Shown here: piece by piece, positions 7,401 to 15,997 of the stretch
Layout: the number at the start of each line of letters is the position of its first letter
Position numbering within the stretch: the first letter of the stretch is position 1
Origin: Epulopiscium sp. Nele67-Bin004
GTDB lineage: Bacteria > Bacillota_A > Clostridia > Lachnospirales > Cellulosilyticaceae
Length of the DNA: 19,167 nt
Direction of reading: 5' to 3'
Assembly: GCA_002007315.1 (NCBI GenBank)
Contig: LNZQ01000116.1
Span: forward strand, 1 to 19,167
Position numbers and translations under genes: made by a program
Notes under the pieces: generated by a model
Database searches by the model: none
Told to the model about the DNA's origin: nothing
The model's input: the letters and a program-made list of their open reading frames with translations, nothing else

Positions 7401-7613
7401 AAAGTATTATTATAAAATTTTTCTAGATAATCAGCTTGTTGTCGATAAGCTGACTTTGAACACGATCGTTTTGTCCACTATCAGATATAGTATATTTAAT
7501 ATTTCGTTTGTTATCCTTTGTACACCTCTCTGAAAATAAAAAACACAGTATAATTAATACTTATACCATGTTTAATGAGAATTTTATATGCTTATTTTTC
7601 CACTTATTCTAAA
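7401..7613. other. AT-rich intergenic stretch, no gene supported
   Basis: There is a small dyad, TCAGCTT and AAGCTGA, at 7429-7451. Minus-strand frames give short peptides such as SYRQQADYLEKF with no start or ribosome-binding site. They may be the remains of a lost gene; I see nothing assignable. Confidence 0.4.
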
Positions 7614-8501
7614 TCATAAGTCAATATCTTTTAATCTCTTTGCGTCCTGCGTTTTCCATTCTGTTAGCCCATTAACATGACCGCCTACTACAAATCCTGC
7701 TGCATAAGATGGACTCTTAAACAGAATGTCTTCCTGCAAAATTCCATCTGAGTCAATTTCAGCATTTCTACGTGCTTCTTTAACTCCTAGAGGGATATTT
7801 GATGAATCAATAATTTCTATACTGCTACCTTTTAATACGACAAATCCTTCTTTTGTTTGTTGACAAACTGCTTCAATAGTTTTTCCACTTTTTCTGCTTT
7901 TTCTAGTTAAATAAAAATGACACTCTGAAATATCAGATTTATCTTTAGTTTCATTGCCCACTGGATTTATAAGTGGTACAAAAATCTTATGCCCTAAAGT
8001 TTCTATAATAATTTGTGCAAAGTCAATAAACTCTTCTAGTTCACTTTCTTTTTCTTCAGTAACGTTCCCCACTGTAGGCTCATTTCCATTTTTAACCTTA
8101 TACCGCTTTGCGTTGCTAGCAAGAAAACAGAACTTATTTTCTAAATAGCTTATTTCTGTTGGACCAAAAGAATTATTAGTTGTGGTAAAAACAACAGCCT
8201 CTGTCCAATAATCTTTATTAGAATCCCTCTTATGTTCTTGCAGTCTATTTAAAAGCCCTTCGCCATTTTTTCTTACACCTGCCTGCCCAATATATACAAC
8301 ATTTTTACCATCATCTTCTGAAGTTCCAAATAAAAAATAAACCCCACTCTGTTTAAGATCATTTCTATCTTTACATTTGTCTAATTCGGTTCTTGGAATT
8401 TTGTATGCAATTCCCGTCCAATTCGCTAAAGTGCACTTAATTCTTCCACTTGCATCTCCATCTATTAGAAATAGATTAATACTTTTCCCTCTTGTATTCA
8501 T
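7614..8501 (-). CDS. GIY-YIG domain protein with C-terminal DUF4357
   Basis: A 295-aa protein when started at 8501, where the ATG is preceded by GGAGG seven bases away (8513-8509). The ATG at 8528 has no such site and overlaps the preceding gene. Residues 50-130 are a GIY-YIG nuclease core: GVYFLFG (53-59), VVYIGQAG (68-75), the arginine at 86 in LLNRLQEHKR, and glutamates at 116 and 121. The C-terminal 100 residues (FYLTRKSRKSGKTIEAV, SYAAGFVVGGHVNGLTEW) match the DUF4357 domain often attached to such nucleases. The family is common near defence and mobile regions and its targets are mostly unknown. It follows the RNA methyltransferase by 19 bases and may be the last gene of that operon. Confidence 0.85.
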   Translation of the reverse strand: MNTRGKSINLFLIDGDASGRIKCTLANWTGIAYKIPRTELDKCKDRNDLKQSGVYFLFGTSEDDGKNVVYIGQAGVRKNGEGLLNRLQEHKRDSNKDYWTEAVVFTTTNNSFGPTEISYLENKFCFLASNAKRYKVKNGNEPTVGNVTEEKESELEEFIDFAQIIIETLGHKIFVPLINPVGNETKDKSDISECHFYLTRKSRKSGKTIEAVCQQTKEGFVVLKGSSIEIIDSSNIPLGVKEARRNAEIDSDGILQEDILFKSPSYAAGFVVGGHVNGLTEWKTQDAKRLKDIDL

Positions 8502-8520
8502 CACAAATCCTCCATGTTTC

Positions 8521-9861
8521 TTATTCAACCTTACTTAGCAACACCACATTTTCAACGTGATTAGTATGTGGAAACATATCCACAGGTTGCACAACTTCAA
8601 CTGCATACCCTTTTATATACGCCAAATCCCTAGCCAGCGTCGCAGGGTCACATGACACATACACTATACGTTTTGGCGACATACTCATTATCGTATCAAG
8701 CAACTTTTCATCACACCCTTTTCGTGGTGGGTCAACGATAACAACATCAGCCGTAGCCCCTTTGCCATACAAATCAGTAACCACATCTTCAGCTTTCCCA
8801 ACAAAAAACTCAGCATTTTCAATCCCATTCGCCACTGCATTTTGTTTAGCATTTTCGATAGCCGACTCAACTATTTCAACGCCATACACTTTTTTAGCTT
8901 GCTTTGCAACAAATAGCGATATCGTCCCAATCCCGCAATACACATCAAACACAGTTTCGCTTCCAGTAAGCCTTGCAAATTCAAAAGCTTTGCTATACAA
9001 CACTTCAGTTTGTAGCGGGTTAACTTGGAAAAATGTAAGTGGCGATATTTTAAACGTCAACTCACCAATTTTATCTTCGATGTACTCCTCACCAAACAAC
9101 ACAATCGACTTATTTCCAAGTATCGTATTTCCTTTTGTAGTGTTAACATTAATACATATACTACTACATATGTTTTTCAAACCATCAACTAACTTGTCGC
9201 TATGTGGCAACTTCTCACCATTAACAACGACACACACCATAATGTCATCAAAATGATAGCTCGTTTTTATAAGTAAATGTCTAACCAATCCTTTATGAGT
9301 TTCTTCCTTATATATAGAAATATTATTTTGCTCCAAAAAGTTACGCACAATTTTTATAATCTCAGTATTGCGACTATCTTGTATCATACATTCGTTTAAA
9401 TCTACAATAGTGTGGCTACGTTTTTCAAAAAATCCAATTTGAATTTTGCCATCAACTTTGCGTATCGGATATTGGGCTTTGTTGCGATAATGGCTAGGCT
9501 CGTCCATTCCGATAGTCGGTAGCACAGTTATCCCATCAAGTTTGCCGATACGTTTAATTGCATCTTGCACACGTTTTCGTTTCCAGTCAAGTTGTTTTGT
9601 GTATGTCACATTTTGCAGTTGACACCCTCCACACTTGCCCGCAATTTCGCAAGACGTATCTTTTCTAAACTCCGATGGCTCTATAATTTCTAACAGCTTT
9701 CCAACGGCATAATTTTTAGCAACTTTTATAATTTTCGCCTCAACTACATCACCCATAATCGTATTTGGCACAAACACAGCACAATTGTCATGCTTACCAA
9801 CGCCCATACCCTCGCTGCTTATATCTACAATTTCTAATTTATAACATTCATTTTTGTTCAT
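8521..9861 (-). CDS. rlmCD: RlmCD/RumA-type 23S rRNA (uracil-C5) methyltransferase
   Basis: This 446-aa enzyme uses S-adenosylmethionine to make 5-methyluridine in 23S rRNA. Residues 1-60 form a TRAM RNA-binding domain. C71, C77, C80 and C158 are the four [4Fe-4S] ligands of the RumA group. The catalytic domain shows VFDVYCGIGTISLFVA (SAM binding), VIVDPPRKGC and the nucleophile in YVSCDPATLARDL. AGGAGA stands seven bases before the ATG. In Bacillota one such enzyme usually modifies both U747 and U1939, hence RlmCD, but paralogues exist and the exact target is not certain. It starts eight bases after the Cas4-like ORF, so they are probably co-transcribed. Confidence 0.92.
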   Translation of the reverse strand: MNKNECYKLEIVDISSEGMGVGKHDNCAVFVPNTIMGDVVEAKIIKVAKNYAVGKLLEIIEPSEFRKDTSCEIAGKCGGCQLQNVTYTKQLDWKRKRVQDAIKRIGKLDGITVLPTIGMDEPSHYRNKAQYPIRKVDGKIQIGFFEKRSHTIVDLNECMIQDSRNTEIIKIVRNFLEQNNISIYKEETHKGLVRHLLIKTSYHFDDIMVCVVVNGEKLPHSDKLVDGLKNICSSICINVNTTKGNTILGNKSIVLFGEEYIEDKIGELTFKISPLTFFQVNPLQTEVLYSKAFEFARLTGSETVFDVYCGIGTISLFVAKQAKKVYGVEIVESAIENAKQNAVANGIENAEFFVGKAEDVVTDLYGKGATADVVIVDPPRKGCDEKLLDTIMSMSPKRIVYVSCDPATLARDLAYIKGYAVEVVQPVDMFPHTNHVENVVLLSKVE

Positions 9862-9869
9862 GTTCTCTC

Positions 9870-10340
9870 CTATTTTTTTGGTCTATCACAAACAGTATCT
9901 CTACAAACACAGCTTTTGCATTTTGCGTACGTCTTGTAACAGCCATCTTCTTTAATTATCGTTTCTCCATCAAGCATTTTTCGCATAAGTTCAATTTGGT
10001 TAAGTGTTTCTTTACGGAGTTGTTTCGTATTTTTTACAACTATTGTTTTATTTTTATAAACTAATTTTCCATATGGTGGACGCTTTTTGTACACTTCTTC
10101 AATTATCAAAAAATATACAACTAGTTGATGTAAATCGCCCATATGTGGTGTATCTGATTTTAGCGTCCCACTTTTTAATTCTAGCGGAATAAGCGAAAAA
10201 AGCTTTTTAAATATATAGTCTGGCTTTCCATGCAAATTAAGGTTAGGGGCAACCAAAAGTTTACCCCCATTTTCATCGGCATAAATTATTTTAGCACCCC
10301 TAACCCCTATTTCTTGTTTATCTATAACTTTTAAAATCAT
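9870..10340 (-). CDS. Cas4/RecB-like PD-(D/E)XK nuclease, C-terminal half
   Basis: A 156-aa polypeptide with the PD-(D/E)XK core: GKPDYIFKK (D41) and IPLELKSGT (E54, K56), then a helix with DLHQLVVYFLIIEEV. It ends in a cysteine cluster KCKSCVCRDTVC (C141, C144, C146, C151). In Cas4-type enzymes three C-terminal cysteines and one N-terminal cysteine bind a [4Fe-4S] cluster; the N-terminal one is in the adjoining ORF. Its ATG overlaps the upstream stop as ATGA. There is no CRISPR array nearby, so this is more likely a stand-alone Cas4-like exonuclease than a CRISPR adaptation protein. It could be one half of a frameshifted gene. Confidence 0.75.
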   Translation of the reverse strand: MILKVIDKQEIGVRGAKIIYADENGGKLLVAPNLNLHGKPDYIFKKLFSLIPLELKSGTLKSDTPHMGDLHQLVVYFLIIEEVYKKRPPYGKLVYKNKTIVVKNTKQLRKETLNQIELMRKMLDGETIIKEDGCYKTYAKCKSCVCRDTVCDRPKK

Positions 10341-10621
10341 ATTATAATACTTATAAGAATCATAACAATTATAACTGCTATTATTATAATTATCGTGCGT
10401 TTAACTTGTTCGTGCTTATACTTGTGATGATAGTCACTATGAAACTTATTGCCCCTTTCAAAATTATTCGTTTGTTTTTGCACTGTATCAATATTTTTAT
10501 GTTGTTTTGCAATACGAAGCAAATTGCTTGCTCCGTATTTGCGTCCATAATACCATTGATATGGGCAATATGTGAATTTATTAACTTCACTCGCTGATAT
10601 GCGTTTTTTGTTGTCCTGCAT
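10337..10621 (-). CDS. N-terminal half of the Cas4-like nuclease with membrane anchor
   Basis: 94 aa. Residues 8-26 (ISASEVNKFTYCPYQWYYG) are the typical N-terminus of Cas4/RecB-like nucleases, and C19 is the expected single N-terminal iron-sulfur ligand. NFERGNKFHSDYHH near 57-70 holds the conserved G-x3-H region. Residues 76-94 (IIIIIAVIIVMILISIII) form a hydrophobic segment that would anchor the protein. The frame then stops with TGA overlapping the ATG of the second half. The ATG at 10621 overlaps the upstream gene by 35 bases with AGGA ten bases before it. The two ORFs together would equal one nuclease of about 250 residues with an internal membrane segment. Confidence 0.7.
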   Translation of the reverse strand: MQDNKKRISASEVNKFTYCPYQWYYGRKYGASNLLRIAKQHKNIDTVQKQTNNFERGNKFHSDYHHKYKHEQVKRTIIIIIAVIIVMILISIII

Positions 10622-11552
10622 AATTTGTTTTCCTAATGTTTCTATTTAATAACTTGTGAAACCCTGCATATTGACTTTCGTTTGAATTGTCAATAAATTC
10701 TTCAACCATTTTTATTCTCGAGTCAGTATAATCAGCAAGATGAACAATCATAGCCTCTATACATTTGGGGCGTATTGGTGAACCATATTCAAGCTCACCA
10801 TGATGTGAAACCAAAATATGTTTCAAAATTACAGCTAATTCCGTTGGGAAGTCAGGATACTTCGCAATTTCTATCGCAACCATCTCATAACCCATAACGA
10901 TATGCCCAAGCAGTTGCCCTTCATCAGTATAATCATTAGTTGGGAATCCCGAAAGTTCTTTCAGTTTGCCCAAGTCATGTAACAAACAACCTGCCACAAC
11001 TATTTCTTGGTTAACATTATCGTAAAATCCACACAAATGTTTTCCTATTTCTGTAACAGATATTGTATGCTCAAGCAGCCCATTTAAATACGCATGATGA
11101 ACAGACTTCCCTGCTGATTGGAGCAAAAAGCTTTTGTGTGTAGCTTCATTATAAAAAATTCCTTCAAGCAACTTTTTCAAATGCTCATCTTGCAGCTCAT
11201 CAATAAGTGCAAAAAGTTTATCTTCTAGTTTGAATACATCTTTTTTTGTGTGTGGTATAAGTGTTGACAAATCGCACTCATCTGTAACATTGTTTCTTAG
11301 TTTAAACACATTTAGTTGAATGTGTTCTTGAAACAAAACAAGTTCCCCTTCAATATAAACTATATCGTTACTTTCAAATTCAGCTATACCACTATGCAGT
11401 GCCCAAATTTTTGCATCTGCATTGCCTGTAGCATCATGTACTTTTAACGATACAAAGTCTTTACCGTTTTTATTTTTTAAAATTTGTTTGTTTTTGACTA
11501 AATAATAGCCCTTAATTTGTGTTTGCGGTTTGAAATCTGAAATTACGTTCAT
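10587..11552 (-). CDS. yhaM: YhaM-type 3'-5' exoribonuclease (OB fold + HD domain)
   Basis: 321 aa, close to the 314 of Bacillus subtilis YhaM. Residues 10-95 are an OB-fold nucleic-acid-binding domain (FVSLKVHDATGNADAKIW, IVYIEGELVLF). From 140 there is an HD phosphohydrolase domain: GLLEHT with H162, LLHDLGKLKELSG with the HD pair at 192-193, and LVSHHGELEYGSP. YhaM degrades RNA and single-stranded DNA from the 3' end with divalent metal. AAGGGGG precedes the ATG, and the gene is 15 bases after pgsA. The family is largely confined to Bacillota, which supports the host assignment. Confidence 0.88.
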   Translation of the reverse strand: MNVISDFKPQTQIKGYYLVKNKQILKNKNGKDFVSLKVHDATGNADAKIWALHSGIAEFESNDIVYIEGELVLFQEHIQLNVFKLRNNVTDECDLSTLIPHTKKDVFKLEDKLFALIDELQDEHLKKLLEGIFYNEATHKSFLLQSAGKSVHHAYLNGLLEHTISVTEIGKHLCGFYDNVNQEIVVAGCLLHDLGKLKELSGFPTNDYTDEGQLLGHIVMGYEMVAIEIAKYPDFPTELAVILKHILVSHHGELEYGSPIRPKCIEAMIVHLADYTDSRIKMVEEFIDNSNESQYAGFHKLLNRNIRKTNYAGQQKTHISE

Positions 11553-11567
11553 AGTTACCCCCTTATC

Positions 11568-12125
11568 TTATTCACTAAAAACATGTTTATTATCAATTAA
11601 ATATTTTCCACCTGATAATAACGTTAATATAAGTGCCAAATATGCTAATACTATTGCAACAGTTTGTAATATAGCGTTAGAATATGGACATAAATATACT
11701 ATTATCATAGCCATTTGTAGTACTGTTTTAATTTTTCCTAAGTTGTTTGCTGCCACAACAATGTTATGATTTGCGGCAACAAGTCGCACACCTGATATTG
11801 CAAACTCTCTAAGCAATATTAGCAACACAATCCAAGCAGGTAGCACCCCGTTAGGAACAAGCGTTCCAAGGTCTATAAGTGCTATCATTGCAGCTGTAAC
11901 TAACATTTTATCTGCAAGCGGATCCATAAATTTCCCTAGATTTGTAACTAAATTTAATTTTCTAGCTAAATACCCGTCCAAAAAATCTGTTACACTAGCA
12001 ACAATAAATATAGCAAGTGCAACCCATAACGTCGTTTCTAATGGAAACATCGGCACCCATATGACAAACATAAAAACAAATACTAATACTATACGCAACA
12101 TTGTTAACTTATTTGCAATATTCAT
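11568..12125 (-). CDS. pgsA: CDP-diacylglycerol-glycerol-3-phosphate 3-phosphatidyltransferase
   Basis: 185-aa membrane enzyme making phosphatidylglycerophosphate, the committed step to phosphatidylglycerol. The CDP-alcohol phosphatidyltransferase motif D-G-x2-A-R-x8-G-x3-D-x3-D is complete in DFLDGYLARKLN, NLGKFMDPLADK. Several hydrophobic segments are visible (about 8-28, 32-45, 76-108, 130-175). GAGGAGG lies eight bases before the ATG, and the ATG directly follows the rimO stop. The rimO-pgsA pairing is common in Clostridia. Confidence 0.93.
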   Translation of the reverse strand: MNIANKLTMLRIVLVFVFMFVIWVPMFPLETTLWVALAIFIVASVTDFLDGYLARKLNLVTNLGKFMDPLADKMLVTAAMIALIDLGTLVPNGVLPAWIVLLILLREFAISGVRLVAANHNIVVAANNLGKIKTVLQMAMIIVYLCPYSNAILQTVAIVLAYLALILTLLSGGKYLIDNKHVFSE

Positions 12126-13466
12126 TTAAAAATCCTCCTCAATTACCTCCGCAATTAGGTCATATTCATCTGCATGAACTATTTTTACAGCAATATAATC
12201 ACCAGAAATAAGCTCTCCTTCATATTGCACAAACACTTGACCATCAACGTCTGGAGCATCTTGGTACGTTCTTGCAATATACACATCTTCATCTTGGATT
12301 TTTCCTTCAATTAAAACTTCCATCTCCATACCAACTTTATTTCTAGTAATTTCAGATGATATTTGGCTTTGTAACGACATGATTATATCTTTACGCTCAA
12401 GTTTAATTTCTTCATCAATCTGTTCTTTAAGTTTAGCTGCTGGTGTCCCTTCTTCTTGAGAATATGTGAACACGCCAAGTCTATCAAATCGCATATCTTC
12501 CACAAAGTCGCAAAGCTCCTCAAAATCTTGCTCTGTTTCACCAGGGAAACCAACTATAAGAGTTGTACGTATCGCAATGTCTGGCACAGCATCTCTAAGT
12601 TTTCCGATAGTTTCACGCAAGTTTTGATTGCTACTTCGTCTAAGCATTCGTTTTAACACTGGATCGGCAGCGTGCTGAATAGGCATGTCTATATATTTAC
12701 ACACCTTGTCGTTAGTTTTAATTTCTTCAATAAGTTCATCAGTTATATTTTCTGGATAACAATACAACAATCTTATCCATTTGATGCCTTCAACTTCAGA
12801 AATTGTGCGAATAAGCTTTGCTAACGAATTATCATTTGATAAGTCAGTTCCGTACATCGTTGTGTCTTGTGCAACCAAAATAACTTCACTAACTCCATCT
12901 TGTGCAAGTCGTTCAACTTCGCTACGAATTTGTTCCTCTGGACGGCTTCTAAATTTACCTCTAAGTTGCGGAATAATACAATACGTACATCTATTGTCGC
13001 AACCCTCAGCAATTTTTATATAAGCAAAATATCCAGCTGTCGTTAAAATTCGTGGCATATTTTCAAGATGCTCTCTATCAATATGATTAAATTCTTGTAC
13101 TTTAATTCCTTTTTGCTCAAGCACTTGCGTTGCTATTTTAACAATTTGGTCATACGAAGTCGTTCCGACAACTGCATCAACTTCAGGCATTTCAGCCAAA
13201 ATTTCTTCTTTATAACGTTGTGCCATACAACCTGTTACAATTAGTGCTTTACATTTGCCTGTTTCTTTGTATTCTGCCACTTCTAATATTTGATCAATAC
13301 TTTCTTGTTTTGCATCTTCAATAAAACAACAAGTATTTACAACAAGTACCTGTGCCAAATGTTCATCGGCAGTTAGTGTGAACCCCCCTTCATGCAGCAA
13401 ACCAAGCATATGTTCGCTATCAACTAGGTTTTTGTCACACCCTAAAGATACAAAAGCTACTGTCAT
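12126..13466 (-). CDS. rimO: Ribosomal protein S12 methylthiotransferase
   Basis: 446 aa from the ATG at 13466. This start is chosen because GGAGG stands eight bases before it; a further ATG at 13481 overlaps that site and lacks one of its own. RimO is a radical-SAM enzyme that methylthiolates an aspartate of S12. The LGCDKNLVDSEHM signature separates RimO from MiaB. C10, C46 and C80 bind one [4Fe-4S] cluster. CDNRCTYC (156-163) binds the radical-SAM cluster. The C-terminal 65 residues form a TRAM domain (MEVLIEGKIQDEDVYIAR). The gene abuts pgsA with no gap. Confidence 0.94.
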   Translation of the reverse strand: MTVAFVSLGCDKNLVDSEHMLGLLHEGGFTLTADEHLAQVLVVNTCCFIEDAKQESIDQILEVAEYKETGKCKALIVTGCMAQRYKEEILAEMPEVDAVVGTTSYDQIVKIATQVLEQKGIKVQEFNHIDREHLENMPRILTTAGYFAYIKIAEGCDNRCTYCIIPQLRGKFRSRPEEQIRSEVERLAQDGVSEVILVAQDTTMYGTDLSNDNSLAKLIRTISEVEGIKWIRLLYCYPENITDELIEEIKTNDKVCKYIDMPIQHAADPVLKRMLRRSSNQNLRETIGKLRDAVPDIAIRTTLIVGFPGETEQDFEELCDFVEDMRFDRLGVFTYSQEEGTPAAKLKEQIDEEIKLERKDIIMSLQSQISSEITRNKVGMEMEVLIEGKIQDEDVYIARTYQDAPDVDGQVFVQYEGELISGDYIAVKIVHADEYDLIAEVIEEDF

Positions 13467-13489
13467 TCTAATTTCCTCCATTTATATGT

Positions 13490-13507
13490 GGGACGCAAAA
13501 GCGTCCC
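13490..13507. other. GC-rich hairpin between folD and rimO
   Basis: GGGACGC, loop AAAA, GCGTCCC: a perfect 7-bp stem in otherwise AT-rich DNA, six bases after the folD stop. No T-run follows on either strand, so it is not a standard terminator. It may stabilise or process the folD-rimO mRNA. Confidence 0.6.
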
Positions 13508-13513
13508 AACTGT

Positions 13514-14353
13514 TTACATTACAGATTTTACTGTATTTTTCATAAGCATAGCAATAGTCATAGGTCCAACTCCACCTGGTACAGGTGTAATATACTCGGC
13601 AATCCCTTGACAAGACGCAAAATCAATATCCCCACACAACTTTCCTTCGTCAGTTCGATTTATTCCAACGTCTATTACTACTGCTCCTTGTTTTATCATA
13701 TCACCCGTTACAACGTTTGGTTTACCAACAGCCACAATCACTATGTCTGCTTGTTTAAGCTCAGCTGTCAAATCAGCTGTTTTTGAATGACACATTGTTA
13801 CCGTTGCATTTTCTCTAAGTAACAACATACTAATCGGCTTACCAACTATGTTGCTACGTCCAACAACGACGCACTTTTTGCCAGTTGCTTCTATATTATA
13901 GCGTTTTAGAAGTTCAATAATTCCTGCTGGCGTGCAACTTACAAATCCATCTGTTCCAACAAGTAGTGCACCAACGTTTTGCAAGTGAAACCCATCAACG
14001 TCTTTTTGTGGTGCAATCGCTTGAATAACTTGGTTTTCGTCTATATGAGATGGCAGTGGTAGTTGTACCAAAATTCCGTTGACAGTGTTGTCACTATTAA
14101 GCGTGTCTATAAGTTCAAGCAAACTTTTTTGTGGTGTTTCTTCTGGCAACTTGTACGAAAAAGACTTAATACCAATATAGTGGCACGCTTTTTCTTTGTT
14201 CGCCACATACACTTTTGATGCTGGATTATCCCCCACGATAACTACTGCAATCCCTACATTTTTGCCTTGCTCGTTTAACTTGGCTACTTGATCTTTTAGC
14301 TCGTCTTTAATTGTCGCCGAAATTTTTGCCCCATCAATGATTTTAGTTTTCAT
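13514..14353 (-). CDS. folD: Methylenetetrahydrofolate dehydrogenase/cyclohydrolase
   Basis: 279 aa. FolD interconverts 5,10-methylene-, methenyl- and 10-formyl-tetrahydrofolate. Y49 and K53 in VYVANKEKA are the catalytic pair. The substrate loop PQKDVDGFH (115-123), the nucleotide-binding GRSNIVGKP and the terminal PVPGGVGPMTIAMLM are all present. The ATG follows the fhs stop with no gap, so the two steps of the one-carbon pathway are made together. AAAGGA stands about nine bases before the start, inside fhs. Confidence 0.96.
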   Translation of the reverse strand: MKTKIIDGAKISATIKDELKDQVAKLNEQGKNVGIAVVIVGDNPASKVYVANKEKACHYIGIKSFSYKLPEETPQKSLLELIDTLNSDNTVNGILVQLPLPSHIDENQVIQAIAPQKDVDGFHLQNVGALLVGTDGFVSCTPAGIIELLKRYNIEATGKKCVVVGRSNIVGKPISMLLLRENATVTMCHSKTADLTAELKQADIVIVAVGKPNVVTGDMIKQGAVVIDVGINRTDEGKLCGDIDFASCQGIAEYITPVPGGVGPMTIAMLMKNTVKSVM

Positions 14354-15997
14354 TTAAAACAATCCTTTCACTACACCTTTTTTATCTATATCTATTCCTT
14401 CTGCAGCTGGTTTTTTTGGAAGTCCTGGCATAACCATAACGTTGCCTGTTAGTGCAACAACAAACCCTGCCCCAGCCGAAACACGAACTTCTTTTATAGT
14501 CGTCGTAAATCCAGTTGGTGCACCAAGTGCTTTTGGGTCATCTGTAAATGACGCTGGGTTTTTAGCCATACATACTGGCAAATCTCCAAAGCCCATTTTT
14601 TCAAGCTTTTCTATCACTTCTTTTGCCTGTGGCATAATTTCAACGTTTTCCGCACCGTAAATTGATGTTGCAATCGTATTAATTTTTTCTTCTATACTAA
14701 GAGAAGTTTCATATAAATATTTAAACTCGCTAGGTTTGTTTTCAAGTGCGTCCATTACAGCATTTGCAAGAACGATACCGCCATCGCCACCAAACTCCCA
14801 AACTTTTGACACTGTAAACACTGTATCAAGCTTGTGACAAACTGCTTTCAAGAAACTTACATCTTCAAGCTCATCTGTTACAAACATGTTAAGCGTAACG
14901 ATTACAGGAACTCCAAATTTCGCTAAGTTTGTGATGTGGCGTTCAAGGTTTTTGCTACCTTCTTTTAAATCGCCATCGCCATTGTGTTTTAGTGCTCTAA
15001 TCGTTGTTACAAGCACGATAACATCTGGTTTTATATCAGCAATACGACATTTTATATCCATAAATTTTTCTGCTCCAAGGTCAGCCCCAAAGCCTGCTTC
15101 TGTAACTGTTATGTCAGCAAGTTTTAGTCCAAGCTTAGTTGCACGAACGCTGTTGCACCCGTGTGCAATATTTGCGAATGGTCCACCGTGCATTAACACT
15201 GGCGTATTTTCAAGAGTTTGAACTAAGTTCGGGTTGATAGCGTCTTTTAGCAACGTTGCCGCTGCCCCTTGAGCATTCAAATCGCCTACTGTCACAGGTG
15301 CCCCATCTAAAGTATAGCCAACAATTGCATTTCCTAATCTATTTTTTAAATCTTCTAAATCAGTCGCAAGACAAAGTATCGCCATAACTTCAGAGGCAAC
15401 TGTAATCATAAAGCCGTCTTTACGTGGAACTCCATTTATATCAGGTCCTAACGCAATTTCAACTTCTCTAAGCGACCTGTCATTCATATCAACGCATCTT
15501 TTCCAAGTGATATTTTCTTTATCAATATTTAGTGCATTACCTTGGTGGATATGGTTGTCAATCATCGCCGAAATCAAGTTGTTTGCCGCCCCAACTGCGT
15601 GAATATCACCTGTAAAATGCAAGTTTATATCTTCCATCGGTACAACTTGAGCCAAACCACCGCCTGCTGCACCGCCTTTTATTCCCATACAAGGTCCAAG
15701 CGACGGTTCACGAAGTGCAACTATTGCATTTTCACCAATTTTACAAAGTGCTTGACCAAGACCAACTGTAATTGTCGTTTTGCCCTCACCTGCTGGCGTT
15801 GGGTTTGTTGCTGTAACCAAAACTAATTTTCCGTCTTTCTTCTTTTTTAATGATAAAAATTCGATCAAGTCGTTGCTAATTTTCGCTTTATATTTTCCGT
15901 ATTGTTCTACAAATCTTTCATCTATTCCAAGATTTTTTGCCACCTCCATTATAGGTAACATATGTGCTTGTTGTGCGATTTCAATATCAGTTTTCAT
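14354..15997 (-). CDS. fhs: Formate-tetrahydrofolate ligase
   Basis: 547 aa, slightly shorter than the usual ~556. Fhs joins formate to tetrahydrofolate using ATP, feeding purine and methionine synthesis and, in acetogens, the methyl branch of the Wood-Ljungdahl pathway. The P-loop TPAGEGKT is at 67-74. Conserved blocks include [46 protein letters not shown] and the C-terminal [23 protein letters not shown] lies seven bases before the ATG. It overlaps the ftsK end by 11 bases. Presence of fhs alone does not prove acetogenesis. Confidence 0.96.
   Translation of the reverse strand: MKTDIEIAQQAHMLPIMEVAKNLGIDERFVEQYGKYKAKISNDLIEFLSLKKKKDGKLVLVTATNPTPAGEGKTTITVGLGQALCKIGENAIVALREPSLGPCMGIKGGAAGGGLAQVVPMEDINLHFTGDIHAVGAANNLISAMIDNHIHQGNALNIDKENITWKRCVDMNDRSLREVEIALGPDINGVPRKDGFMITVASEVMAILCLATDLEDLKNRLGNAIVGYTLDGAPVTVGDLNAQGAAATLLKDAINPNLVQTLENTPVLMHGGPFANIAHGCNSVRATKLGLKLADITVTEAGFGADLGAEKFMDIKCRIADIKPDVIVLVTTIRALKHNGDGDLKEGSKNLERHITNLAKFGVPVIVTLNMFVTDELEDVSFLKAVCHKLDTVFTVSKVWEFGGDGGIVLANAVMDALENKPSEFKYLYETSLSIEEKINTIATSIYGAENVEIMPQAKEVIEKLEKMGFGDLPVCMAKNPASFTDDPKALGAPTGFTTTIKEVRVSAGAGFVVALTGNVMVMPGLPKKPAAEGIDIDKKGVVKGLF

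Noticed and set aside
7429..7451. Small dyad TCAGCTT/AAGCTGA as an attachment or operator site
   Set aside because: Seven-base arms with a nine-base centre and no matching partner elsewhere in the window.
9870..10621. CRISPR adaptation gene cas4
   Set aside because: No cas1, cas2 or repeat array anywhere in the window; neighbours are housekeeping genes, so a stand-alone Cas4-like nuclease is the safer reading.
14442..15826. Plus-strand ORFs opposite fhs
   Set aside because: Antisense shadows of a highly conserved gene, without ribosome-binding sites.
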